A DNA stretch of 64,000 nt from Deltaproteobacteria bacterium (GTDB lineage: Bacteria > UBA10199 > GCA-002796325 > JACPFF01): assembly GCA_016210045.1 (NCBI GenBank), contig JACQUX010000017.1, positions 1-64,000 on the forward strand, written 5' to 3'. The notes under the pieces were generated by a model. It searched no databases and was not told where the DNA came from. It was given only the letters and a program-made list of their open reading frames with translations. Of this stretch, positions 17,505 through 25,740 are shown one piece after another (within the stretch, counting starts at the first letter, position 1; each line of letters starts with the position of its first letter). A program made the position numbers and the translations under genes.

Positions 17505-19208
17505 AATCAACGAACAGCCGCCGCTGGATTGCACTGGCGCCGCAACAATCCCGGGCTGGAGGAAATCAGGAATCCCGTCGCTGTTGCTGTCCGTGGTGGC
17601 CTCTTCGAGATCGAGTGTTCCGTCGCCGTCGCTGTCGATGTCGAGCCGATTCGACACGCCGTCGAAGTCGAGGTCGCCTTCTCCTTCGACGCTGTCGCCG
17701 ACGCTATCGCCGTCGTCGTCTTCATCGCACGGATCCCCGCGGGTGTCTTGATCGTTATCGACTTGGTCGGCGTTGTAGACCGTCGGACAGTTGTCGTTTG
17801 TGTCGGGGAGTCCGTCGGCGTCGCGATCCAGGCCTTCTTCCGAATCGCAGGCGTCGCCGGCATTGTCTTTATCGGCATCGACTTGATCGGCATTCTGCGC
17901 GTTCGGACAATTGTCTTTCGCGTTCAACACGCCGTCGTTGTCGATGTCTTCGTCGCAGGCGTCGCCGATCGCGTCTTGATCGCCATCTTCCTGCGCCGCG
18001 TTCGGAATGAAGTCGCAATTGTCGTTGGTGTCTTCAACGGTGTCGCCGTCGTGATCGGTCACGACCGGTGGCAGCACGACCGGTGGTGTGGGCGTGTTGT
18101 CCAGCGGATCGCAGACGTCGCCGAGTCCGTCGCCGTCGAGGTTGGCTTGATCCGCATTGGCGGCCAGCACGCAATTATCCGCGATGTTATAAACTGTGTC
18201 GCCGTCCGCATCGGCATCGCAGACGTCGCCTTTGTTGTCCGCGTCGGTGTCGACTTGATCGGCAAACGCGACGTTGATGCAGTTGTCGCAAACGTCGCCG
18301 ACCGTGTCATCATCGCCGTCGCCCTGGTCCGGATTGGTCACACTCGGGCAGTTGTCGGCGCTATTTTGAATGGCATCGCTGTCCGGATCGACGACGGCAT
18401 AGAATCCGTCTTGTTGTTCCGGGATGAACGTCGCGGCGAACGCCGAAGTGTTATTATTCACGTCGATCGCCAGCAGGGTGTACAGCAACTTCGGGTCATT
18501 CGTGGCGAGCGGAAGGTCGAGCGTGAACGCGCCGGTGTCATCCGTTGTGGCAGTGCCGAGGAATTGTTCGCCTTGAGCGACGGCGCCGTCTTGATCGGCA
18601 CGATACACTTCCACGCGTCCAGCCACCGGCCCCGTGCCGCTCAGTTGCCACGTCTGTTCATCGATCAACAAGTGTGCGCCGGTCACGATCGGGGCCGCGA
18701 GGCCGCTGTTGGCGTTGTTGGCCAACACGATGGCCTTCGTGTTGTTGGAAAACGCATTTTCCGAGATCAGATTTTGGGTGCTCAACGAGAGGTACACCGC
18801 GTTCTTGCAACCGTCAAAATTGACGTGGGAGACTTGCGTATTCTTCACGGATCCGCCGCTGACAAAAACACAAGTATTCGGCGTCCCGGCGATCGAGAAG
18901 TTTTTCAACTGCACGTTCGAATTGCTGATCCGAAACAGCACGGCCGTGGTGCCTTGAATGGTCACGTCTTGGGCCCCGCCGTCGATGACGACATCCGTTT
19001 TCGGTTTGAGTTCACTGTTTAGCGTGAGCGTTTGTCCCGAGACGCTATCGGCGAACGTGACCGGCGAGCATCCGCTGTTGACCAATTCGACCAACTTCGC
19101 CGCGCTCGAAACCGATTCGGCGCAAGCCGCCGGGGCGGCCTGAACCGCAGGTGAGATCGTCAGACCGACGGCCACAAGGCCGCACCACGTAAAGATCGAT
19201 TTCTTCAT
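17499..19208 (-). CDS. Secreted beta-helix protein with thrombospondin type 3 calcium repeats
   Basis: Probable cell-surface or secreted protein of 569 aa. It has a clear Sec signal peptide (MKKSIFTWCGLVAVGL, cleavage expected after VQA). Residues about 60-210 resemble a right-handed beta-helix (ISNSNVQLKNFSIAG, AVYLSLSTQNLISENAF), followed by a beta-sandwich-like stretch. From about residue 295 there are seven or more Asp-rich, Cys-containing thrombospondin type 3 repeats (for example DADGDTVYNIADNC and DGDQDAIGDACDED), which bind calcium and act as stiff spacers. The C-terminus ends SSGGCSLIL, like the beginning of a cysteine-type sorting tail, but no transmembrane helix follows. GGAGGT lies seven bases before the ATG. 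It is translationally coupled (ATGA) to the upstream lipoprotein gene. Confidence 0.88.
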   Translation of the reverse strand: MKKSIFTWCGLVAVGLTISPAVQAAPAACAESVSSAAKLVELVNSGCSPVTFADSVSGQTLTLNSELKPKTDVVIDGGAQDVTIQGTTAVLFRISNSNVQLKNFSIAGTPNTCVFVSGGSVKNTQVSHVNFDGCKNAVYLSLSTQNLISENAFSNNTKAIVLANNANSGLAAPIVTGAHLLIDEQTWQLSGTGPVAGRVEVYRADQDGAVAQGEQFLGTATTDDTGAFTLDLPLATNDPKLLYTLLAIDVNNNTSAFAATFIPEQQDGFYAVVDPDSDAIQNSADNCPSVTNPDQGDGDDDTVGDVCDNCINVAFADQVDTDADNKGDVCDADADGDTVYNIADNCVLAANADQANLDGDGLGDVCDPLDNTPTPPVVLPPVVTDHDGDTVEDTNDNCDFIPNAAQEDGDQDAIGDACDEDIDNDGVLNAKDNCPNAQNADQVDADKDNAGDACDSEEGLDRDADGLPDTNDNCPTVYNADQVDNDQDTRGDPCDEDDDGDSVGDSVEGEGDLDFDGVSNRLDIDSDGDGTLDLEEATTDSNSDGIPDFLQPGIVAAPVQSSGGCSLIL

Positions 19209-20368
19209 AAGGGTACCTCCGGGCATTCCATGATGGCCGTCGGAAAGTCGGCGGGCCAATAATACGCAACGCCGGCCAGTGGGTCGGCGATTTCTATGAC
19301 GAGGGGATAGGTCGTTCCCGGTTGATCCGAGCTGCTGCCCAATGGCCAATCATGATGGGCGATGGCGACTAAGGCCTGCCCATTGACGTTCGCATGCCAC
19401 GTCGCTTCGTCGAAGTCTTCCTTGGTCCCCGGTTCGTACTGGAAGACGAGCACGGGGCCTGCAAACCATGGTGCGACCGGTTGGGCCGAATTGGTCACCG
19501 GATATGCCGCGAATTGGAAGGCCATTGGCGTGATGCCCGGCGCATCAAATAGTGCCGGTTGGAAGAGTAACGGCAATCCGAGTGGCGAGATTATGGCTGA
19601 ATCGATGTACAGGCACCCTGCGAGATTGGCGTCGGTCGCTTCCGCAAAGATCGGGTTATCGACCGGCGTGCCGAACGGAATTCCATTCGGGACCACCGGC
19701 GGGCCGATCGTGTCTGGCGTGTCCGCGGTGTCGTCCACGTCGGTTGTCTCTTGGGCGCGCGGCGCATCGCTTTCCGGTCCGCTGTCTGTCGTCTCGGGGC
19801 TGATATCGGGATTCGTCTCCCCGGCGTCCGGTGCCGTGTCGATCGTTGCATCATCGGCCGTCGGCGCATCATCCTCCGATGCGTCCGTTGCGTCCACGCC
19901 CGCGGTGTCTTCAAAGGAAAATCCGTCCGGCTGGCTATCCGATGGGTGGACCTTGACGCTCGGGCCGGGGGCTTCGTCATCGTCGCCGCAACTGATCAAG
20001 AGCAACAAGGTCGAGAGGCAGAGTAGCGCGGTCTTCCATGACTGTCCCGCGAATCGTGTGCCGATACCGCCGCTGCCGCCATGGCCTCCGGAATCCAGAG
20101 GGCTGTGCGAGTCATCGCCGTCATGGCGGCCGTTATCGCCAGATCCGTCGGGGCCGCCATTGCCAAAGCGCAGCCACGCTGCCTGCCAAGGAGCTACGCC
20201 GGCGTGCGGTTCAGTAAAACGTGTTGATGGATTGAAAATTCGACTGACGCGCTGCGCAGTATCAACCGCGCGTGGACCGGCGCGGCCTGTGGTGCGGGAC
20301 GGCGCCGAGCGAGCGGCTGCCCACGGCGACGCCCCTCTGCGTCCAACATTCCGGCATGTAAACGCCAT
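19205..20368 (-). CDS. Acidic-linker lipoprotein with unusual N-terminal extension
   Basis: Function unknown; 387 aa. Residues about 110-126 form a hydrophobic segment ending in a lipobox-like LLLLISCGDDD, followed by about 110 residues rich in Asp, Thr, Ser, Glu and Pro, as in many deltaproteobacterial lipoproteins, and then a globular domain (GCLYIDSAIISPLG onward). The only start in this frame, ATG 20368, places about 110 basic, Gly/Arg-rich residues before the lipobox. I found no ATG, GTG or TTG nearer to it. Either the long n-region is genuine, an unusual start codon is used, or a frameshift is present. AAGG-type bases precede ATG 20368. The stop overlaps the next start as ATGA. Confidence 0.68.
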   Translation of the reverse strand: MAFTCRNVGRRGASPWAAARSAPSRTTGRAGPRAVDTAQRVSRIFNPSTRFTEPHAGVAPWQAAWLRFGNGGPDGSGDNGRHDGDDSHSPLDSGGHGGSGGIGTRFAGQSWKTALLCLSTLLLLISCGDDDEAPGPSVKVHPSDSQPDGFSFEDTAGVDATDASEDDAPTADDATIDTAPDAGETNPDISPETTDSGPESDAPRAQETTDVDDTADTPDTIGPPVVPNGIPFGTPVDNPIFAEATDANLAGCLYIDSAIISPLGLPLLFQPALFDAPGITPMAFQFAAYPVTNSAQPVAPWFAGPVLVFQYEPGTKEDFDEATWHANVNGQALVAIAHHDWPLGSSSDQPGTTYPLVIEIADPLAGVAYYWPADFPTAIMECPEVPL

Positions 20369-20454
20369 ACCGCATCATCCCTTCTTCCCCCGTGGAATGA
20401 CGCCTAGTAGGCCGGCCCCGGTCCTGTAAAGTAAAAAATTCTCCGACGTACGAA

Positions 20455-20476
20455 TCGGGTATTCTTCGGGTATTCT
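20455..20476. repeat. Perfect 11-bp tandem duplication
   Basis: TCGGGTATTCT occurs twice back to back (20455-20465 and 20466-20476), with the second copy running into the stop codon of the SNase-like gene. On the minus strand it is followed by a short CCGA/TCGG stem and a run of six T, which could act as a weak terminator for the upstream pair of genes. Confidence 0.7.
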
Positions 20477-21758
20477 ATGGAATACAGGCACCCGGGTCTT
20501 GGGTGTACTCGAGTTGCGTGAACAGCGGGGTGTTCCAGAGACCGATTTGTGCCGCTTTGGCCCCCTTTTCGAGGCGTTCATAAAATGGAGAGCGCTGCGA
20601 ACGGTATTTCACGTAGTGGTATCCGATACCTAAATGAATCGCCATCGCGACCAAGTCGCGGCCGTAGTGCGCTTGTTCGGGATCGGCGGTTGTGGTGCGC
20701 AGTTGTTGCTCCCAACTGGCGGCGCGCTCTGCCATCCGCTCCGGGGAAAACAGGCGCCGCGGTTCGGACCATAACGCGGGATCGACCAACGCCGCTGCCG
20801 CGACGCCTTGGGGCCCGCGCGTGCGCCACATTTGCAGTGCAGTCGCCAGTTTCGTGTCTTGCGCCACTTGTTGCGCAAAGCGCGCGCGTAACGCGGCTCC
20901 GTCGGTTGCCATTAATTGCGGCAGTCGCTCCCGCATATATTGCGACAGCAGCCGCGCGTCGGTGACTTGTGGCGTCCCGATCCAGCGGCCGTAATTGTCG
21001 ACCATGTTGTACATCGTGCACGCCTCGCCGCTTCCCTGGTTGTAGACGTAGCCGGCCGCGAGTTCGAATCGGCCGCCCCGCGCTTGCATCCACTGGGCCG
21101 CATCGCGCCACACCAAACCTGCGAGCTCACCTTGGTATTGCATGCCTAGTCGTAGCGCCTTTTCCCATTGCGAGCGCTCGGTTCCGCCGCGCACCGCGCC
21201 GCCTGAACCGGCGTAGCGACTCGACAGTCCTTGGAGCTGGCGATCCAGCTTTTGTCCACTGACTTCCGGGGCGTCGAAGGCCGGAAATCGCACCGAGGTC
21301 GTGAACGGTTGCGTGGTATGCGGGAACTGCACGTGAAGGCGCCAGGTATCGCCGTCGTGAATATTCTCGACGAACGTGATCGGAAACGGTGCGGCTGTTT
21401 CCAATTGGCGCGCATTGCCGAAGCGTAAGTCGGCGTTGCCGAAAAACCGTTCACGAAATAATTGCGCCGTGGGCGCGGCCAGCCGTTGGTAGCGGGCCAA
21501 CGCCGTGGCCGATGGGGATTGATTCGGATCGAACCGGCTGCCGCTCAGAACGAAGGTCAGGAATCGGTAGGCCTCAATCGCCGTAAATGTGGCGCGATCC
21601 GCATCGCCCTCGATCGTGACGCCGCCGTTGCGCAAGTTGGTCCATAAAAATCCGGCGGCGACGTCTTCCGAGACACCGCTCCGCTCCGCCAATGCGCGGG
21701 CCAAATCCGCGGTACGGATCGATTGCAGCGGAAAGATCGGACCTGTTGCTTGAGTCAT
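20475..21758 (-). CDS. Staphylococcal-nuclease-like (SNase) protein with N-terminal extension
   Basis: Predicted calcium-dependent nuclease of 427 aa, about three times the usual SNase domain. The catalytic set can be traced: Asp135-Gly-Asp137-Thr138 in HDGDTW, Arg157 in VRFPAFDAPE with Asp162 and Glu165, and a YGR motif in DNYGRW, where Arg258 matches Arg87 of S. aureus nuclease. A C-terminal GAKAAQIGLW matches the end of the fold. About 90 residues separate DAPE from DNYGR, roughly twice the usual spacing. The first 115 residues form an extra domain (ADLARALAERSGVSEDVAAG). No signal peptide is seen. The ATG overlaps the stop of the 719-aa orphan gene (ATGA), so the two are translationally coupled. 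Confidence 0.75.
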   Translation of the reverse strand: MTQATGPIFPLQSIRTADLARALAERSGVSEDVAAGFLWTNLRNGGVTIEGDADRATFTAIEAYRFLTFVLSGSRFDPNQSPSATALARYQRLAAPTAQLFRERFFGNADLRFGNARQLETAAPFPITFVENIHDGDTWRLHVQFPHTTQPFTTSVRFPAFDAPEVSGQKLDRQLQGLSSRYAGSGGAVRGGTERSQWEKALRLGMQYQGELAGLVWRDAAQWMQARGGRFELAAGYVYNQGSGEACTMYNMVDNYGRWIGTPQVTDARLLSQYMRERLPQLMATDGAALRARFAQQVAQDTKLATALQMWRTRGPQGVAAAALVDPALWSEPRRLFSPERMAERAASWEQQLRTTTADPEQAHYGRDLVAMAIHLGIGYHYVKYRSQRSPFYERLEKGAKAAQIGLWNTPLFTQLEYTQDPGACIP

Positions 21759-23914
21759 GAAACGCTCCTTGGTGGGGTTGGGGAGTGCACACGCGCCGGC
21801 AGGACTTCGACCGTCCCGTGGAGGATGACCGGGAGATGATCGCGGACGGTCCAGCCGAATGGAAATTGGGAGAGGATGCGCGGCGTGAGCGAGCCATCGC
21901 TGCGCACGATAAATTGTCCTTCGCGTCGCTGCATCTCCACGGGATAGGGTTGGGCAATGACCACTGCATCCTCCGGGACGCGGTCATTGTCAGGAATCGG
22001 CAAATGCAGCACGCCGTTTGGTGGCACTGGGAGATCGTGCCACGGAATCAGTTGTGGCGCGGTCCGCGCCATCCCGCGCTCCCACGCCGCGCGACTCACG
22101 ATCGCATAACGGATCCGGAGTTGTTGGCGGGGCTCGGGACGGAGCCGATCCAGCGCGAACTGCGTCCCGCGCTCCACTTTACTAAAGTGCCGCACCGTGT
22201 CGCCGTTGCGGCTGGTGAAGTCGATCCATTGTTCCTCCAACAACGGCCGTTTGAATTCCACCGACTGGAAACGCAGCGTCGCGGTTCCGCCGGGCTGCAC
22301 GCCGATCGGCGTGATCGCCGTCCCGTTCAATGTCAGCGCGCTTTCGTGGACCGGTGTTCCCGCAGCGCGTTCCAGCAAGGCCTGGCCATTCACCCAACGG
22401 AGCGCCACCAAGTGCTCCGTGTTCAATCGCGTGGTCCTGAGCGTCGGCACGTCGGTGGGGCCGTAATCGCGGTGCAACACGGTCAACTCCCAGCGTCCAT
22501 GTCGTTGCCGTTCGGCGGTGGGCAATGTGGAGAGCCATTGCATATCGACGTCCGCACCGAGGGTTGAGGCCACGGGGCCGACTTGATTGAGGATCCAGCG
22601 GGGACCCGCCGCGTCGTCCAAGCGGAAGGCATTGCCCCAATCGGTCGTGAGGTTGTCGTGGTATTGGAACAATTCCGGGAGTGTGGCGCCCGCGACGGCG
22701 TGATCGGACGGCGCGCAGCGATCCGCATGATCGGCCGACGGGGCCGGTGCCGCAGCGAGCAGGCTGGTGCGTGCCGCGCCCAGTTCACCATGCAACGGCG
22801 GTGGTTCGAAGAGGAAAGGGATCGTGTGTTTGCGCAGACTGCTGACCAAGTCGCGCGAGACATCTCGTGCCTCCCCTCGCACCACAGTGCCATCCGGCAA
22901 TACGCGCGGGTCGGTAATGGCCACTTGTTTACCGAAGTGGAGCGTCGCCCACGTGGCACGACTTTGCCCCAAGAGTTCCAGGATCGTACTCGTGTCTTGT
23001 CCTTCCAGTCGCAGCGAGATCGTGCGCGTCTCCCCGGGGGCCAAAGTCACCGTGAACGGGGTCGGGAGATTGGGTGGGAGGCTCGGTTGCGTGGCCGGCA
23101 CGGCCTGTTCAGGAACGATCGTGACCACACGCTCCGTGCCGTCCGCATTGGCAAAACGGGAGGCCACGGCAAACGAGGCCCCACTCAATTCCACCGCCTG
23201 TCGGCCGGTGTTCTGGATCTTGAATTGGATCGAAATGAATCCCGACCTTACGCCCAATCGGGCCTCTTCCGTCGTTTCTAGCTGCCGCACGCGTTTCGCC
23301 ACGCGGTCCATTTCCGCTTGGCTCTTCAGATCGTATTCCAGTGCGTGTTTGGCATTGAGTCCCAAGACATCGCTCCGTTCCTGACGGCGTTCCGTTTGCG
23401 GACTGGTCCCGCCGCCTGCGGGCGCGGGGGTGGCGGATTTAAAGGCACTGTTCAGGTTTAAGCCGCCTTCGATCGACAGCAGTCCGCTCATCCGAACGTG
23501 GAAGCTCTCTTGCAAATGGAGCGTGGCGGTTAGTTCCGTTGCGCTCCGACGGATCGTCGATGCCGACAGTTCAGGCGTCAATCCGACGGTCAGTTGTTGA
23601 TCGGTCATTTGGAGCAACGGGACATCGGCAATCCGATCCTCCGCCGGGGATTCGATCAATAAATCGCCATCCATGTCACAGGCCGGTGCGGGAGCGGAAG
23701 CATCGGTAGCGACGGTCGCAGTGTCGATCGCAGCCCGCGTCGGCCGCCACAGCGCCGCCCAAGCGCGCGGCGACGTGTGTAACCAGCGGGGCCATGGGGT
23801 GACCGGCGCTGCGGCGGCCGACGGACGCTGTGGTTTGCGGCGTGGGCTCCGTTCTGTTTCGCGTTGATCGGATCTGGTCTGCGGCACGGCACGAACGACG
23901 GCAAATGATGACAT
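21755..23914 (-). CDS. Orphan 719-aa protein coupled to the SNase-like gene
   Basis: No family recognised. From ATG 23914, preceded by GGGGGAGG, the product begins MSSFAVVRAVPQTRSDQRE and continues with about 85 residues rich in Arg, Pro, Ser and Ala, with no signal peptide. Later parts look beta-rich: VRSGFISIQFKIQNTGRQ and FTVTLAPGETRTISLRLEG resemble immunoglobulin-like or DUF11-like strands, and GNAFRLDDAAGPRWILNQVG onward could be a second domain. It is followed by the SNase-like gene with a 4-base ATGA overlap and is divergent from the protease at 24279. Coupling suggests the two proteins act together or are made in fixed ratio. Confidence 0.72.
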   Translation of the reverse strand: MSSFAVVRAVPQTRSDQRETERSPRRKPQRPSAAAAPVTPWPRWLHTSPRAWAALWRPTRAAIDTATVATDASAPAPACDMDGDLLIESPAEDRIADVPLLQMTDQQLTVGLTPELSASTIRRSATELTATLHLQESFHVRMSGLLSIEGGLNLNSAFKSATPAPAGGGTSPQTERRQERSDVLGLNAKHALEYDLKSQAEMDRVAKRVRQLETTEEARLGVRSGFISIQFKIQNTGRQAVELSGASFAVASRFANADGTERVVTIVPEQAVPATQPSLPPNLPTPFTVTLAPGETRTISLRLEGQDTSTILELLGQSRATWATLHFGKQVAITDPRVLPDGTVVRGEARDVSRDLVSSLRKHTIPFLFEPPPLHGELGAARTSLLAAAPAPSADHADRCAPSDHAVAGATLPELFQYHDNLTTDWGNAFRLDDAAGPRWILNQVGPVASTLGADVDMQWLSTLPTAERQRHGRWELTVLHRDYGPTDVPTLRTTRLNTEHLVALRWVNGQALLERAAGTPVHESALTLNGTAITPIGVQPGGTATLRFQSVEFKRPLLEEQWIDFTSRNGDTVRHFSKVERGTQFALDRLRPEPRQQLRIRYAIVSRAAWERGMARTAPQLIPWHDLPVPPNGVLHLPIPDNDRVPEDAVVIAQPYPVEMQRREGQFIVRSDGSLTPRILSQFPFGWTVRDHLPVILHGTVEVLPARVHSPTPPRSVS

Positions 23915-24278
23915 GCGTCCTCCCCCGGGGCGGTACCACTGCATGAAAAGCGCGAGCGCTCGGCTTCATAGCACATCGTGACGCTTCGTGTCAAAAATGT
24001 TGCCTCGTCGTGGGTGAACCTCTCAACAATTTTCTCTGTTCCGCATTGCAACTCGGCGAGAGGTGAAGGGCTTTATCTGACAGCAAATAATGATTAAATA
24101 ACGATTAGCGAGGATGTTGCCGAACGCAAATTGGGGTGGGCCTCGCAGGAGGAAAATAAATGCACGGGTTCCAATGGGATAGCGCGGTGCGTAATTTTTG
24201 CGTTGTGCAGTGCGTTAACTTCTGGCATTTCCTTCCCCCATTCCAGTGCACGCAGTTGTTCAACCAAAGGGGGAAGCG
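23915..24278. promoter_or_regulatory. Divergent intergenic region, AT-rich
   Basis: This 364-base spacer between divergent genes is clearly AT-richer than the coding DNA, especially 24060-24120, and should hold promoters for both directions. Visible elements are a CGAGCGCTCG palindrome (23953-23962), AAAATGTTGC (23994-24003) and a nearby CAACAATTTT in roughly inverted orientation. AGGAGG before an ATG at 24160 starts a 68-codon frame running into the protease gene; I treat this as a doubtful leader. I could not assign a sigma70 promoter with confidence. Confidence 0.4.
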
Positions 24279-25265
24279 ATGCGCATTACCGCAGCCACAG
24301 ACAAGAATACGGTCGCAAGCGTTGGGGAGACGGGCCTGCGGCCCGAGGCATCTCGCAGCAGTGTGACGCGAGAAACGATTGCACGCAACGCCGCCGCTCC
24401 ACAGGCGGCACGGCTGCTCGCCACGTCACCGCGCGCGGCACTGCGGCGGAGCGCGCAACGATGGGCCACGCGTGCGCCCGCATCGGTCGTGACCAGCGCA
24501 TTGCGCGTGCCGCTTCCGGGAGGCGCGCAGGCCGACGTGACCGTGCGTGCCCGTCGCACGGGCGCTGCCACGCCGATGGTCGATCCCGCAACCGTTCGGG
24601 AGGTATTGCGCAAACGCTTGCCGTCCGTCGTCGTCGTCCGCACCGAAAAGGGGCTCGGGAGCGGGTATTTCATCGACGCGACGTCGTATCTCCAATCGTT
24701 GGGCGCCGATTTCCAAGTTCCAGCGGGGAAAATGTTGATCTTGACGAACAAACATGTGGTCGAAGGAGCCGGTGGACCGGGAAAAGACCAAGTCGATGTG
24801 GATCTCTTCGATAAGCGAACGGTGAAAGGGGAAGTGCTGGCCGTTGTCGATTCGGTCGACGCGGCGCTGGTGATGATCGATCGTGTCGGATCGTTTGCAC
24901 CGATCCCGGTCGGTGATCGCAGCGCGCTGGAGCGTGGAGATCCGGTCCTGATCCTCGGGCATCCGCTCGGTCTCAATTGGTCGGTGACGCAGGGGATCAT
25001 CAGCGATCCGGAGCGCGAATTCCCCGGCATCCCGGTGCGGGTGATTCAAACCGACGCGCCGGTCAATCCCGGCAATAGCGGCGGTCCAATGATCTTGCTC
25101 GATCGCGAAGGGCGCGTGATCGGCACCAACAGCTTCAAGATCAATCGGCCAGGCGTGGAAAATATCGCGTTCGCGTATCACATCGACGATCAGTTGAATG
25201 GTGTGGTGCAGGCCTGGATCGAGCGGCGGCGAGCGAAAACGACCCCGGTCGCACGAGTGGCTTAA
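24279..25265 (+). CDS. Trypsin-like serine protease with basic N-terminus, no PDZ
   Basis: S1C-type endopeptidase of 328 aa, start supported by GGGGGAAG before ATG 24279. The triad is His159 in LTNKHVV, Asp194 in [11 protein letters not shown] and Ser267 in PGNSGGPMI. Unlike DegP/HtrA proteins there is no PDZ domain. The first 110 residues are rich in Arg, Ala, Ser and Thr ([20 protein letters not shown]) without a signal peptide. The same style of N-terminus is seen on the protease at 7682 and on the divergent 719-aa protein. Its stop overlaps that of the convergent queF by 3 bases. The substrate is unknown. Confidence 0.87.
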   Translation: MRITAATDKNTVASVGETGLRPEASRSSVTRETIARNAAAPQAARLLATSPRAALRRSAQRWATRAPASVVTSALRVPLPGGAQADVTVRARRTGAATPMVDPATVREVLRKRLPSVVVVRTEKGLGSGYFIDATSYLQSLGADFQVPAGKMLILTNKHVVEGAGGPGKDQVDVDLFDKRTVKGEVLAVVDSVDAALVMIDRVGSFAPIPVGDRSALERGDPVLILGHPLGLNWSVTQGIISDPEREFPGIPVRVIQTDAPVNPGNSGGPMILLDREGRVIGTNSFKINRPGVENIAFAYHIDDQLNGVVQAWIERRRAKTTPVARVA

Positions 25266-25630
25266 TCCACGTCCGGCGGAGCACCGTGCGTGGCGGTGAC
25301 CGTGGTCGTGATCCCGCCGCGCACGGTGAATGCCAACGTCACTTCTAGCCACTGCGGGGCGATTGCGTGGACGAGATCGTCTAAGATTTGGTTTGTGACG
25401 GCCTCGTGGAAGGCCCCTGCGTTGCGGTATGACCAGAGATAGAGTTTGAACGATTTCAATTCGAAACAGCGCTCCGCCGGCGTGTACTGCACCGTCACCG
25501 TGGCGAAGTCGGGTTGCCCGGTCTTCGGACAAAGGCAGGTGAATTCGGCGCATTCACACGTGATCACATACGCCCGTCCGGGGCGCGGGTTGGGAAAGGT
25601 CTCGAGCGTCTTTGTCGGTTGTGTGGACAT
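25262..25630 (-). CDS. queF: NADPH-dependent 7-cyano-7-deazaguanine (preQ0) reductase
   Basis: Reduces preQ0 to preQ1 in queuosine biosynthesis for tRNA wobble modification. From ATG 25630 (122 aa) it is the short unimodular form. It carries [14 protein letters not shown], with the Cys that forms the thioimide adduct, and the QueF signature [20 protein letters not shown]. The C-terminus is typical ([13 protein letters not shown]-like). Codons upstream of this ATG come from the GCAAAAT repeat block and are unlikely to be translated. No other queuosine gene is in the window. Confidence 0.95.
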   Translation of the reverse strand: MSTQPTKTLETFPNPRPGRAYVITCECAEFTCLCPKTGQPDFATVTVQYTPAERCFELKSFKLYLWSYRNAGAFHEAVTNQILDDLVHAIAPQWLEVTLAFTVRGGITTTVTATHGAPPDVD

Positions 25631-25640
25631 AGCGGCGCGA

Positions 25641-25682
25641 TAAAATGCAAAGGGCAAAATGCAAAGGGCAAAATGCAAAATG
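25641..25682. repeat. GCAAAAT heptamer repeat, copy 3
   Basis: Tandem heptamers alternate between GCAAAAT and GCAAAGG in the short divergent spacer between queF and the kinase-deaminase gene. This is the same class as at 4303-4345 and 17027-17066. Confidence 0.85.
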
Positions 25683-25740
25683 GGGAGCTGGTGCGAATTT
25701 GGATTGAGTCGGCGTGGGGGCAGTGCTATCCGCGGATTCT

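Noticed and set aside
17529-19022. Plus-strand open frame of 497 codons opposite the thrombospondin-repeat gene
   Set aside because: It is rich in Val, Ile, Arg and Gly with no recognisable domain, exactly as expected from the antisense of Asp-rich repeats. The minus-strand gene has a signal peptide, a ribosome site and clear TSP3 repeats.
24160-24366. 68-codon plus-strand frame with a good AGGAGG upstream of the protease
   Set aside because: Its second half is the protease gene in another frame, and the product has no recognisable features. Kept only as a doubtful leader in the intergenic entry.
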